Positions 36,381 through 48,356 of a DNA stretch of 64,000 bases are shown piece by piece. Made by a program: the position numbers and the translations under genes. Numbering within the stretch: the stretch's first letter is position 1; each line of letters begins with the position of its first letter. The stretch covers positions 379,501 to 443,500 of the forward strand of contig OX327703.1 of the NCBI GenBank assembly GCA_946807835.1, given 5' to 3'. The notes beneath the pieces were generated by a model. It made no database searches, had not been told where the DNA came from, and was given only the letters and a program-made list of their open reading frames with translations. The DNA is from Ailanthus altissimus. Taxonomy: Eukaryota; Streptophyta; Magnoliopsida; Sapindales; Simaroubaceae.

Positions 36381-37005
36381 TTTTGTCATTAAGCGATGAA
36401 GTACTAAAGGAAGTAGCAAATGAGACGACGACAATAGGTCTTTGGAAGAAGTTTGACTCTCTTTATATACTAAAATCATTGGCCAACAAATTGCATATAA
36501 AGAAGAAGCTGTATCAGCTGTCTATTTCAGAGGGGACGCCGATGAAAGATCATATAGATGTGTTCAATAAGATTATCCTTGATATTTAGTCTATCAACTT
36601 CAAGATAGAAGATGAAGATAGCTCAATTATCCTGCTGAGTTCACTCCCTAAGAGTTATGAGAGCTTTGTTGGTATGCTACTTTACGACAGAGAGAGTTTA
36701 ACGATAAGTGATGTGAAATCATCATTAAACTCAAAGTTATTAGGGAAGTAGATCGAGGGCAATGAAAAAAGTTTATCTGTAAGAGAAAGACCCTCATATA
36801 GAGATGAAAATAAAAAGAGTTCAAGATCGAAGCCGAGAACTCCTAGAAAGTGATATTACTGCAAGAAAGATGAGCACTTCATAAAGAACTATCCTGAAAA
36901 GAGAGCACAAGACAAAAAGAAAGCGGATGCTGCGCTTGCCTATGATGATAGCTATGACAGCGTAGAGACACTCGTCGCTATTGATAGTAAGAACACTGAA
37001 CAATG
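36381..37005 (+). pseudogene. Copia-B gag, 3' part with decayed zinc knuckle
   Basis: Continues gag: LSLSDEVLKEVANETTT, LWKKFDSLYILKSLANKLHI, KKKLYQLSISEGTPMKDHID, then after a stop NFKIEDEDSSIILLSSLPKS. The zinc knuckle survives as YYCKKDEHFIKNYPEK: the first Cys codon is TGA, and G and the last C are replaced. At least two further in-frame stops are present (36587 and about 36750). Confidence 0.85.
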
Positions 37006-37029
37006 AGTACTTAATTTTAGTTGTATTTT

Positions 37030-40000
37030 TCACATGTGCCCGCATAAGTCTTGGTTTACAAATTTTCAGTCTATTAGTAGTGGTAAGGTCTTAATGGGTA
37101 ATGATGTTGTATGTTAGATGATGAGAATTGATAGTGTTAAGCTTAGGCTGCATAATGGAGGAGTGACAGAGTTGACAGATGTTAGATATGTTCCTGACTT
37201 GAAGAGAAACTTGATCTTACTAGGGACTTTAGATCAGAATGGGTGTTCCATTAGAATTGACAGAGGGATTTTGAGAGTATTGAAGGGTTTCATGGTGGTG
37301 ATGAGAGGAGAGAAGTACAAAGGTATTTATGTGCTTAAAGGTAAAGTCGTGAGTGGTTTTGCATTATTCTCTGTAGATGATGAGAGTATGCAAACCAAGT
37401 TATGGCATCTTAGACTGGCACACCTAGGCAAGAGAAATCTGAAAGAGTTATTTAGTCAAAAGGTGTATGGCGAGGATAAGTTCCAGGCTTTGGAGTTTTG
37501 TGAGCATTGTGTGCTTGGGAAAACATATAGGGTGAGGTTTAGTACCGGCGAGCAAGAGACTAAAGGGACTCTTAACTACATACACTCGGATATTTGGGGA
37601 CCAGCTCAGACAGCTACTCGTGGTGGCGCTATATATTTTCTCAGTTTAATTGATGACTATTCAAGAAAGCTGTGAGTTTATATGTTGAAGATAAAGGATC
37701 AAGCGTTTGAAGTGTTCAAAACTTAGAAAGCTTTTGTTGAGAATTAGACTAGTAAAAGGGTAAAGAGTTAGATGAATGATTACCAATGCAAAGATATGCA
37801 AGGCATAGAATGGTGAGATCAATACCACAGCAGAATGACGTAGCTGAGACGATGAATAGGACCCTACTTGAAAGGGTTAGATGCATGCTTACCAATACAA
37901 ACATGTCCAAGGTATTTTGGGGAGAAGTTGTAGTAACAACAACTTATTTGATTAATAGAAGTCCCTCATCAGCAATTGACTTCAAGACGCCATAAGAGAA
38001 ATGATATGACAATCCTCTAAAGTATGACCATATCTGAATATTTGGCTGCCATACTTTTGTACAAGTTAAGGAATGGAAGTTGGAACCTAGAGCTATCAAA
38101 GGAGTATTCATAAGATATCTTGAAGGAGTAAAAGGATACAAGATGTGTTGTAAAGACTTGACACCAATAAGGAGTATCATAAGTCGTGACATGACGTTCA
38201 CTGAGATGACAATGCTGAAAACTTCCCAAGAAGATGAGAAAGAAAAACCTATGCCTAAGGAAGACTCAGCACTCGGATCAATAGAAGTTGAAGTAGAACT
38301 TAAGAGTAAATCTGAAATTCCCTCAGATTAGCATTTCAACAAGGAGATATTTAAAAATGAATCAAGAACACCGGCGAGTTCTTCCAAGTCTACCCAAAGA
38401 AGGACTAGGACTCCTGAGATGGAACTTGAAGAGTACTAGCAGAGACAGACTAAGATCAACGATTAACCCACCAGTCAGGTATACACAAGTAAATTTAGTT
38501 GCTCATGCTTTTAATTCTACTTACGCTCTTGAGTATGATGAGCCTAAGACATATGGTGAGGCTATGAAGAGTGAAAATAAAAAAGAATGGCAGCAGGCTA
38601 TGAAAAAAGAGATTAGTTCTCTTAGAAAGAACAATACTGAAAGTTGGTGGAGAGACCTCAAAAGAAACTAGTTGGGTGCAAGTGGGTGTATAAGATTAAG
38701 GAGAGGATACCGGAGATAGAGCCTACAAGATTTAAGGCTAGGTTAGTTGCACAAGGTTTTACTCAAAGAGAGGGAGTTAATTTTCATGAAATATTCTCTC
38801 CAGTCATCAAGCACACATCTATTAGGATTTTGTTAGTCATATGTGTAAACTTTGATTTACAACTAGAGCATATGGATGTAAAGACAACTTTTCTACATGG
38901 AGATCTTGAAGAGACAATATACATGACACAACAGTAAGAGTTCGAGGAGCCCGGAAAAGAAGATAATGCTTGTTTGATAAATAAGTCATTATATGGGTTA
39001 AAGCAATCACTTAGATAGTGGTATAGGAGATTTGATGAGCTTATGATCGCTTGTGGCTTTAGTAGGAGCAAGTATGACGGATGCGTGTACTTTAAGAACA
39101 TAAGTTATGAGATAATATATTTGCTTCTATACGTCAATGATATGTTGATCGCATGTAAGAACATGGAAGAAATACAAAAGCTCAAGAAGCAGTTAAGTGG
39201 CGAGTTTGAGATGAAGGATTTGGGAGCAGCAAAGAGAATTTTGGGTATGGATATTGTGAGGAAAAGAAGAGATGTTATCTTCTTGTCTCAACAATGATAT
39301 ATACTTAAAATTATAGAGAAGTTGGTATGTCCAATGTAAAGAATGTCTCTACTCCTTTGGCCATGTATTTCAGACTTTCAGTAGCACAGTCGCCGACATC
39401 CGATAAGGAGAAACAACAAATGAGTAAAGTACCGTATGCAAGCGCTATAGGGAGCATCATGTATGCAATGATTTGCACAAGACTGGACATAGTACAGGCT
39501 GTAAGTGTGGTGAATAGATACATGGCAAATCCGAGTAAGGATCACTGGCTTGCAGTGAAGTGGATTTTGAGATATCTCAAAGGGACGTCCAATCATGGGT
39601 TGATGTATAAGAGGGATGAGGACATCAATGAAATGGTAAGAGGGTACGTAGATTCAGATTATGCAGGTAATCTAGATAAGAGAATATCATTGACGGGCTA
39701 CGTATTCACAGTGCTTGGGTGTAGTGTATGTTGGAGATCAGTTCTACAACATATGGTTGCACTATCTACCACAGAGGCGGAGTACATAACTGTTGGTAAA
39801 GCTATCAAAGAGGCCATCTGGTTAAAAGGCATATACGCAGAGGTATTGACTAGTGAAGATGTGAACACCGGTGTATATTATGACAGTCAAAGCGCCATAC
39901 ACCTAAGCAAGCATCAAGTGTTCCACGAGAGGTCGAAACACATTGATGTGAGGCTCCATTACATTTGAGAGATTGTCCAAAGTTGTGAACTTAGTCTAAC

Positions 40001-40150
40001 GAAGATAGCGTCGTCTAAAAACCTTGCTGATATGTTGACTAAGCCAATGCCTTCGGTTAAGTTCATCCTATGCAAGGACTTAACTGGATTTTCTACCTTG
40101 TGAGGGTGACCGAAGATGTGAAAATGAGAGATCGAGTTGCTTTGTGGATG
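37030..40150 (+). pseudogene. Copia-B pol: protease remnant, integrase, reverse transcriptase, RNase H
   Basis: Order: protease remnant, LRLHNGGVTELTDVRYVPDL, the pre-integrase motif TKLWHLRLAHLGKRNLK (37395), FCEHCVLGKTYRVRFSTG, LNYIHSDIWGPAQT (integrase), then a damaged or deleted integrase core, SIPQQNDVAETMNRTLLERV (37820), RT with KLVGCKWVYKIKERIPEIE, HMDVKTTFLHGDLEETIYMT and YVNDMLIACKNMEEIQKLKK (the catalytic YVDD is YVND), then RNase H with ALSTTEAEYITVGKAIKEA, YYDSQSAIHLSKHQVFHERS and KHIDVRLHYI. Stops and frameshifts include 37673, 37725, 38330, 38936, 39298 and 39967. It cannot make a functional polyprotein. Confidence 0.92.
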
Positions 40151-40172
40151 ATTTTGAATCAAGGAGGGAATT

Positions 40173-40793
40173 TGTGAGAGTATTGATTGAAAATCATCGG
40201 GATATAATTTAGAGAGCAAGTTAAGTGCGTAAGGTGTGTAAGGATCGAAGATGGACGAGAAAAGAGGCGAAAAAAATGAAGAAGGCGGTGTCAGGCGACG
40301 AGCATTGCAGCACTGAGCGCTGAGCGCCGTGGTGCTGGGCGCAGGAAGTGTTTCCCAAATTGAAGACTTCTTTATTTTGTCTCCCTCTTGCTTCAAGACT
40401 CCCACACATTTAGGGTAAACCTAGGACATCCCAAAGCCTATATAAAGGCTCTCAATTGGATTGTAAACACATCTTAATGATCATCAAACACATCTTTGTG
40501 ATAACATAATAGATCTAAGTGATCAAGTAAGAAATCTTTGTGGTTCTTTGTGAGAGAAAATCCCAAGAGTGTAAGAAAGAGTTTTCTTTATTATCTTTTT
40601 TCTAAAAGACATATTTTGTGAGTGTTTTGTGATTCATAATAAAAAGAGTGTGATCTTAATTCACCGTGGACATAGACAAGTTGTCGAACCACATAATTCT
40701 TTGTATTCTTTTTCTACAATTTCTCTTTTTATTCCTTAATTATTTATTCTACATATATTGTTAGGTAATTTTACTTATTTATGTGCTTCAACA
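40173..40793 (+). repeat. Copia-B 3' LTR
   Basis: TGTGAGAGTATTG...CTTCAACA, 621 bp. It has a TATA box (GCCTATATAAAGGCTCTC) near 40436. Its end abuts the RPS3a exon 3 remnant: AAGGCTGATCCC follows directly. Confidence 0.93.
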
Positions 40794-42966
40794 AAGGCTG
40801 ATCCCTTCGCAAAGAAGGACTGATACGATATCAAGGCTCCTTCAGTTTTCAACAACAGGAATGTAGGCAAGACTCTCGTTACCCGTACTCAGGGTACCAA
40901 GGTATCTTTGTTGTTTTATTCTGCAAAGTTTCGATTTTTTTAAATTTTCTTGTAACTTTTTTATCGTGTTTGTATTAGAAGCCGATTGAAATAGCTACAT
41001 TTAGGTTTATTCTCTGATGGGTTTTATGATCATTGTGTATGGGAATAAATGTGTTGGGACTGATTTCTGTTTTATTATTGGATGATGTGTACTTTGTTTT
41101 AAAAAAAAAAAGGAATCTTATTTTATAATCTGCCATTGTTTATATTTGTTTTCATCCTGGCTAGCCAGAATGCACGCAATCATTCAAATAGTATTTGTTT
41201 ATTCAATGTGTTCATGGCCTAAGATCTTCATTGTAGTACAATAACTTTTGTTGAGAGTATTGTAGTTAAGATCTTGATCTTAACTACAGTTCTGTTATTA
41301 AGAGGATTGGGGTGAAGATTGGAACAAAAATGGTACTCCTCGTTCGTCTTAATCAATTTAATTTGTTTACACATAATTGTCAAATATTTTTAAGGCAAAG
41401 TTGCATGATTGGCCTGTTATGTGTAAGAAATAAAATTTTGCATTGTTAGTGCGTACTGTATCTTGTTTGTTTTCATTTTCCTTTTACAGCCACTTTGTTC
41501 ATACATATAATAACTGGAATGTTGTTGACAGATTGCTTCAGAAGGTCTCAAACACAGAATGTTTGAGATATCCCTAGGTGATCTTCAGGCTGATGAGGAG
41601 CATGCCTACAGGAAGATCAGATTGAGAGCTGAAGATGTACAGGGGAAGAATGTTTTGACAAACTTCTGGGTATAATTAATATGAACTGTTTTATTTGCTT
41701 GTGCATGTATTCAGTATACATGCTTCTGATGATATTGGGTTAACTTCATTTCCTGTTTCTCTTGAATTAATTATTCAGGGAATGGATTTCACCACCGACA
41801 AGTTGAGGTCTTTGGTCAGGAAGTGGCAGACATTGATTGAAGCTTATGTGGATGTCAAGACTACTGATAACTACACAATGAGGAATGTTCTGCATTGGTT
41901 ACACCAAGAGACGACCAAACCAGGTCAAGAGGACTTGCTATGCACAATCTAGCCAGATCAGACAGGTAACTGCTAAGAGTTTTATTGTGAATTTCAATTA
42001 TTGTTTATAATTTATATGTAAAATTTTCTAGTTGCTTTTCTATTCTTACAATTCCTTTTGATTGTTGTAAAATTTAGTTGGGAAGCTCTTTGACACTGAA
42101 GTCGCAATTTGTGAGGAACGCTAGCAATGTTGATGTTTTATGTGTTTTCTGTTGTCAGATTCGTCGCAAGATGAGAGAGATCATGGTTGCTCAGGCAACA
42201 TCTTGTGATTTGAAGGATTTGGTTCAGAAATTCATTCCAGAAATGATTGGCAGAGAGATTGAAAAGGCAACATCAAGCATAAACCCCTTGCAAAATGTGT
42301 TCATTCGTAAAGTGAAGATTCTGAAACCTCCCTAGTTTGATCTTGGAATGTTGATGGAGGTATGTTTATTCCTTTTTTTTTTCATTTGCACTCTCTGCAC
42401 TTGTTTCTGTATTTCAGTATGAAAATCTTGGAAGGGTAGATGGAAATCATACATTTGCAATCTTTTGGTTAGTTTTATCTTGTTTGCATTTGGTTGATAT
42501 CTGCAACTATTAGTGAGTAGATTTGTTTTACATACTATTTTTTAACTTGTCCAATGGATTAGAAAGTTATATGCTCCACAAAATTAATTGCGTGCCTGGA
42601 ATTCGGTTTCTGTTTGAATTTGTTTCTTACTAACTAGTCAAGAATTTGGAATCCTTCCAATTCATGGTATTTGTTTTCAGCTCCGATATTTCACGTGAAC
42701 CACAATTTTCAGCAGATCACTCTTTTAGTTTCAGAAATCAGTGGTTGTAAGTTTTTCTCTATGCCTAATTTTACCATTGTGGTGTTCTCTGCAGGTTCAT
42801 GGTGATTATTCGGAGGATGTGGGTGTGAAGATGGAGAGGCCAGCAGATGAGACATGGCTGAAGCTCCATCGGAAGTCATTAGTGCTTGAATGAAGAATTT
42901 TATGGTTAACTATTTTTATGTTTTTAGGAATTTTTGGGCAGTTTTGTATTGTTTTGTTGAATAGGT

Positions 42967-43527
42967 TGTTGAAAATTGGCTTATATGTTAAATTGAGCCA
43001 ATCTCACATTGGTGGGAGATGGTATGGAGGTGTTTTGGTAAGCCTATATAAGGCAAGGCCCTCCCTTGAGATTAAGTGTATCTTTTGAAATATTTCTCTT
43101 CTCCCTCTCTATTTGTAGGATCTCTTTATGAGAACCTCATAGTTTAAGGGTTTTATATTTAAGCCCTTGAAAGTTGTAAGAATTTTAATTTTTCCTTTAT
43201 TTTTGGGCATTTGTAGTAATACCCTATTGTTTGGGTAATTACAGTATTGGCCCTACTATTTGAGTATTTGCAGTTTGACCAAATAGTTAGAGATTTTGTA
43301 TTGTGACCCAAAAACTTTGTAACTTCTCTTGAAGATAGTGGATTTGTTCTAGCAGCGCCTGAGGACGTAGGTAACATTACCGAACCTCGTTAAACTTGGT
43401 GTTCTTTCCTTTTTTGCATATTGTTGGATGTTTGGTTGCCTCGTTGTGGTATGACTAGCACTATTGATTGTCCGCATAACAATTGGTAATAGTGCTAATT
43501 GTTGTTTGAACGCTTCTTGGCGCAACA
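42967..43527 (+). repeat. Copia-C 5' LTR
   Basis: TGTTGAAAATTGGC...GCGCAACA, 561 bp. TATA box in GCCTATATAAGGC near 43042. The CAGCGCCTGAGGACGTAGG block near 43352 is shared with the solo LTR at 8583-9128. Confidence 0.96.
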
Positions 43528-43696
43528 AGTGGTATCAGAGCCCCAGGTTTAGGACAGTGAGTGGCTATCTTCTATTGAGCACTTACTACTATTCTGGGTT
43601 GGTAAATTTTTGAATTGCTAGTTGTTGGATATAATTATTTGGTGGAGCTTGGTTATTTGTGATATTGTGTATCGAGCTCATTTGTGCGAGGTGGCT

Positions 43697-44506
43697 ATGG
43701 CATCATCATCATCTACATCGATGAGGACAGTGACAGTGTCTAGTGCAAAAATAGATGTGGAAAAATTTGATGGTCGGAATAATTTCGGCTTATGGCAGAG
43801 TGAGGTGTTGGATGGATTGTGTCAGCAAGACTTTGATATAGTTCTGGAAGAAACAAAACCAGAAGATATCAAGGAGACAAACTGGGACAGGCTTAATATA
43901 AAAGCTTGTGGGTTGATTCGTTCTTGTCTGTGTAGAGAACAAAAGTATCCGTTCATTAGAGAAAAGTCTGCCAATGCATTATGGAAGGCCCTGGAGAACA
44001 AGTATATGAAGAAAAGCAATGAGAACCGGTTGTATCTATTGAAAAGATTGTTTCGTCTTCAGTTGAGACAAGGTACGAGTATCAGTTCTCATATTGATGA
44101 ATTTAATAAGTTAATTGCTAATTTATTAAATTTAGAGGAAACCTTCAAAGATGAAATAAAGGCTATGCTATTGATTGGTTCTCTTCCGGATGAATTAGAT
44201 CATTTATGTATTACTCTCATTCATGGAAAGGATAAAGTGTCATTTGAAGAAGTTTGTTCTTCTTTGACAAATTATGAAATTCGTAGAAAGGATCAGAGAG
44301 AACATAGAGATGAGTCAGTAGAAGCATTGACAGTGAGAGGGCGTAGCCAGAGTAGAAAACTGGGAAAAAGAGGAAAATCTAAGTCGAGGGGTAGAGTAGG
44401 AAAAGATGAGTGTGCCTTTTGTCGGGAGAAAGGGCATTGGAAGAAAGATTGTCCAAAGTTGAAAAAGAAATGTTTATTTCTGATGCATGTGTTGTTGAGA
44501 GCGTAA
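43697..44506 (+). pseudogene. Copia-C gag
   Basis: An open frame of 269 codons from MASSSSTSMRTVTVSSAKID, with KFDGRNNFGLWQSEV, LWKALENKYMKKSNENRLYL, the RLQLRQGTSISSHIDEFNKL segment and LLIGSLPDELDHL. It has a good CCHC zinc knuckle, CAFCREKGHWKKDC, at about 44410-44453. Gag and pol of this superfamily are normally one frame; here a one-base change in the A-rich run after CPKLKK (about 44462) moves gag into a false ending, while pol continues as EMFISDACVVESV in the next frame. Apart from that the gag is intact. Upstream codons from 43622 are leader sequence. Confidence 0.9.
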
Positions 44507-47500
44507 GCGATGATAGTTTGTCAGATTTTTGTTTAAGTGGTCATTCATCCACGTCTCGTTCTGACGAATGGATTATGGATTCAGGTTGTACTTATCATAT
44601 GTGTCCACATCGGGAATGGTTCTTTAATTTTGAAGAGCTTAATAGTGGAGTTGTGTATATGGGCAATAATGATAGTTGTCATATTGCTGGGATAGGTTCA
44701 ATCTGGTTGAAAAATGATGATGGATCAACTAAAGTTCTGACAGAAGTTCGGTATATACCAAAGTTGAGGAAGAATCTCATCTCTTTGGGAGCCTTGGAAT
44801 CTAAAGGCTGTACTGTATCTATACGAGATGGAATTCTGAGGGTCACTTCAAGGGCTCTTGTGACATTGAAAGGCACTAGGAGGAACAACTTGTATTACTA
44901 CAATGGTAGTACAGTGATTAGATCAGCGGCTATGGTTTCTGATAATGATGCAGATTCAGAGATCACTAGATTATGGCATATGCGGTTGGGGCATGCAGGT
45001 GAGAAAACCTTATTCAGTTTAGTGAAAAGAGGCTTATTGAAATGTGCGAAGACTTGCAAGCTAGAATTTTGTGAGCATTGTGTTCTGGGAAAGCAGAAGA
45101 GAGTGAAGTTTGGCACCGCTATTCATAATACCGACGGTATTCTTGATTATGTTCACTCAGATGTATGAGGACCTTCTCAGACTACATCTATGGGAGGTTT
45201 GCGCTACTATGTTATTTTTGTTGATGACTTTTCTAGAAGAACTTGGGTGTACGTTTTGAAATCCAAAGATGATGTACTTAGTGCTTTCCTTAAATGGAAA
45301 AAGATGGTTGAGACACAAACAGGCAGGAAAATCAGGCATCTCAGAACAGACAATGGTGGTGAATATTGCAGTGATCAGTTCTTGAAGTTGTGTCAAGATG
45401 AGGGTATTGTACGTCATTTTACTGTGAGAGGTACACCGCAGCAGAATGGGGTGGCAGAACGCATGAACCGGACATTGCTGGAGAAAGTTCAGTGTATGTT
45501 GTCTAATGCGAGATTGGGTAAAGAGTTTTGGGCTGAGGCTGTGATTTATGCGTGTCATCTCGTTAATCGTCTACCATCAGCTGCTATTGGTGATAGAACT
45601 TCATTGGAGGTTTGGTCTGGAAAACCTGTTTCTGATTATGATTCTTTACATGTATTTGGTTTCATTGTATATTATCATGTGAAAGAATCGAAGCTAGATT
45701 CCAGAGCTAAGAAAGCAATTTTCTTGGGATTTTCTTCAAGAGTGAAAGGATATCGTCTTTGGTGTCTGAGTTCGAGGAAGATAGTATCAAGTAGAGATGT
45801 AACATTTGATGAGTCTTCTATGTTGAAGAAATAAGAAAACCAGACAACAGTGAATAGTACTCCACAACAGGTGGAGCGTACTCAGCAGTAGGTGAAGTTG
45901 AAAATAACTACATTGAACCCGAATAGATCTGTAGAGACAGATAATGGTACTCTTATGACAGAGGTGATTTTGGGAGATGATAGAGAAGGTTCTACTCATG
46001 AACCTCAACAGTAACAAGAAACTATTGCAGTAAATAGGCCAAGACGTGAGATTCGGAGACCTGCTCGATTTGTTGATATGGTGGCCTACGCACTTCCAGT
46101 TGTAGATGATGATGTTCCTTCCACTTATAGAGAGGCAGTCAGTTATTCTGAAGATGATCAGTGGAAGACAGCTATAAAGGAAGAGATGCAGTCTCTTCAG
46201 AAGAATGAAACTTGGGAGCTAGCTCAACTACCAAAGGGTAAAAAGGCAATTGGGTGCAAATGGGTATATGCAAAGAAAGATGGATTTCCTGATAAGAAAG
46301 ATGTTCGCTACAAGGCAAGGTTGGTGGCTAAAGGCTATGCACAGAGGGAAGGAATTGACTACAATGAGGTATTTTCTCCAGTTGTGAAACATTTTTCCAT
46401 TAGAATTTTATTGGCCTTAGTAGCTCAGTTAAATATGGAACTAGTTCAACTCGATGTAAAAACTGCATTTTTGCATAGTGACTTGGAAGAGGAAATCTAT
46501 ATGACTCAGCCAGAGGGATTCAAAGTTGCTAGTAAGGAAAAATTAGTTTGCAAACTGAAAAGATCGCTTTATGGTTTGAAACAATCACTGAGGCAGTGGT
46601 ATAAGCGATTTGATCGGTTTATGATGGGTCAGAGGTACACAAGAAGCAAATTTGACCATTGTGTGTATTTTTAGAGGCTACATGATGGTTCTTTCATTTA
46701 TCTACTCTTATATGTTGATGACATGTTGATAGCTTCAACGAATGTCGAAGAAATTGAAAAATTGAAGATTCAATTGAACAAAGAGTTTGAGATGAAAGAT
46801 TTGGGTGAAGTTAGAAATATACTAGGCATGGAGATTAGAGGGACAGAGAAGGAGGCAAAATTTATTTGACTCAGAAGCAATATCTGAAGAAGGTTTTACA
46901 GCGTTTTAGCATTTCAGAGGAATCAAAACCTGTAAGTACCCCACTTGCTGCTCATATGAAGATCAGTGCATCTTTATCTCTTAGTTCAGATGAGGAACGA
47001 GAGTATATGTCTCGAGTTCCATATGCTAATGCAGTTGATAGCCTAATGTATGCTATGGTGTGTACGAGACCTGACATTTCACATGCAGTTGAAGTAGTGA
47101 GCAGATATATGCATGATCCTGGTAAAGGACATTGGCAGACTGTGAAATGGATTCTGCTATATTTATTGAAGACCGTAGATGTTGGCTTAGTCTTTGAGAG
47201 AGATGATACATGTGATTACTATGCTGTTGGTTTTGTTGATTCTGATTATGCTGGTAATTTGGATAAACGTCGATCAACAACCGATTATGTGTTTACTCTT
47301 GCGAGAGCACCTGTGAGTTGGAAGTCTACTTTACAGTCTACAGTTGCTTTGTCTACTACAGAGGCAGAGTACATGGCAGTTACAGAGGCTTTGAAGGAAG
47401 CTATTTGGTTACAGGGATTGCTGGATGAGTTGGGAATTGGTAAGAAGAAAATTCATGTTTATTCTGACAGTCAAAGTGCTATTCATTTAGCGAAGAATCC

Positions 47501-47690
47501 AGTATACCATGTTCGAACAAGGCATATTGATGTTCGGTATCATTTCGTGCGGGAGATCATTAGTGAAGGAAGAATCTTACTTCAGAAGATTGGGATCGCC
47601 GAGAATCCCGCAGATATGTTGACTAAAGTGGTGACAACGATCAAGTTCAATCATTGTTTGGACTTGATCAATATAATTCGAGTTTGATAG
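44464..47690 (+). pseudogene. Copia-C pol: protease, integrase, reverse transcriptase, RNase H
   Basis: Protease with WIMDSGCTYHMCPHREWF (44570). Pre-integrase TRLWHMRLGHAGEKTLF and FCEHCVLGKQKRVKFG. Integrase with LDYVHSDV, then a TGA at 45166-45168 in place of the Trp of the usual WGP, IRHLRTDNGGEYCSDQFL and GTPQQNGVAERMNRTLLEKV. RT with AIGCKWVYAKKDGFPDKKD, QLDVKTAFLHSDLEEEIYMT and the catalytic LYVDDMLIASTNVEEI (46712). RNase H with ALSTTEAEYMAVTEALKEA, VYSDSQSAIHLAKNPVYHVR and RHIDVRYHFVREI. Further stops at 45832, 45889, 46012 and 46672, and a frameshift around 46860. Apart from the frame errors, catalytic motifs are preserved. Confidence 0.95.
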
Positions 47691-47790
47691 TGCCATTGGG
47701 CGCAAATTTGGAGACGCTGCTTTTGGATAGAGAAGTTTTTGAAAAAATGAAGCTTTGTAGAGGATTGATATATTCGCCAAGGTGGAGATT

Positions 47791-48351
47791 TGTTGAAAAT
47801 TGGCTTATATGCCAAATTGAGCCAATCCCACATTGGTGGGAGATGGCATGAAGGTGTTTTGGTAGGCCTATATAAGGCAAGACCCTCCTTTGAGATTAAG
47901 TGTATCTTTTAAAATATTTCTCTTCTCCCCCTCTATTTGTAGGATCTCTTTATGAGAACCTCATAGTTCAAGAGTTTTACATTTAAGCCCTTAAAAGTTG
48001 TAAGAATTTTAATTTTCTCTTTATTTTTGGGCATTTGTAGTAATACCCTATTGTTTGGGTAATTACAGTATTGACCCTACTACTTGGGTATTTGCAGTTT
48101 GACCCAATAGTTAGGAATTTTGTATTGTGACCCAAAAACTTTATAACTTCTCTTGAAGATAGTGGATTTGTTCTAGCAGCGCCCTAAGACGTAGGTAACA
48201 TTACCGAACCTCGTTAAACTTGGTGTTATTTCCTTTTTTGTATATTGTTAGATGTTTGGTTGCCTCGTTGTGGTATGACTAACATTATTAATTGTCCGCA
48301 TAACAATTAATAATAGTACTAATTATTGTTTGAACGCTTCTTAGTGCAACA
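47791..48351 (+). repeat. Copia-C 3' LTR
   Basis: TGTTGAAAATTGGC...GTGCAACA, 561 bp, same length as the 5' LTR. It is followed by the TAGGT duplication at 48352-48356 and then the remainder of the RPS3a 3' UTR. Confidence 0.96.
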
Positions 48352-48356
48352 TAGGT

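Larger units (their letters stand above)
31151..40793 (+). mobile_element. Ty1/copia retrotransposon Copia-B (with nested palindromic element)
   Basis: Element with LTRs at 31151-31840 and 40173-40793, a primer-binding site (AATATCAAAGCCAGG) just inside the left LTR, a purine tract (CAAGGAGGGAATT) before the right LTR, and gag-protease-integrase-RT-RNase H in copia order. A 4.2-kb inverted-repeat element splits gag. The host flanks are ATGGT on the left and AAGGC on the right, which could be a mutated 5-bp duplication. The left flank (GTTATTTTGCAAC) looks like an intron end and the right flank is RPS3a exon 3, so insertion was at the acceptor. Same family as Copia-A. Confidence 0.93.
30864..42893 (+). 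pseudogene. RPS3A: 40S ribosomal protein S3a (eS1), non-processed pseudogene split by Copia-B
   Basis: Seven exons of an RPS3a gene with introns: 30864-30874 (MAVG), 30981-31024 (NKRISKEKKGGKKKA), about 40796-40901 ([16 protein letters not shown], then [13 protein letters not shown]), 41532-41668 ([29 protein letters not shown]), 41779-41965 ([20 protein letters not shown]), 42159-42359 ([20 protein letters not shown]) and 42795-42893. Defects: the expected Trp codon is TGA at 40821-40823; an extra base near 41884 shifts exon 5; TAG stands where Lys is expected at 42333-42335; a base is missing near 42854 before the ancestral stop at 42887-42889. The canonical intron 1 splice also gives a wrong frame, and the exon 3 acceptor is disrupted by the copia insertion. 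The family protein is a core 40S subunit component, about 260 residues. Retained introns show it arose by DNA duplication or in-place decay, not retroposition. Confidence 0.94.
42967..48351 (+). mobile_element. Ty1/copia retrotransposon Copia-C, complete structure
   Basis: A 5385-bp element with 561-bp LTRs (42967-43527 and 47791-48351) is flanked by a perfect 5-bp duplication, TAGGT, at 42962-42966 and 48352-48356. The primer-binding site TGGTATCAGAGCCCCAGG (43530) matches the initiator tRNA-Met 3' end. The polypurine tract AAGGTGGAGATT precedes the 3' LTR. Gag, protease, integrase, RT and RNase H are all recognisable. I count about 38 differences between the LTRs (about 93% identity), mostly transitions. 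It sits in the 3' UTR of the RPS3a pseudogene. It is the youngest full element in the window but no longer coding-competent. Confidence 0.96.

Noticed and set aside
31146..40798. A confident 5-bp target duplication for Copia-B
   Set aside because: ATGGT and AAGGC agree at only three of five positions; kept as a possibility, not claimed.
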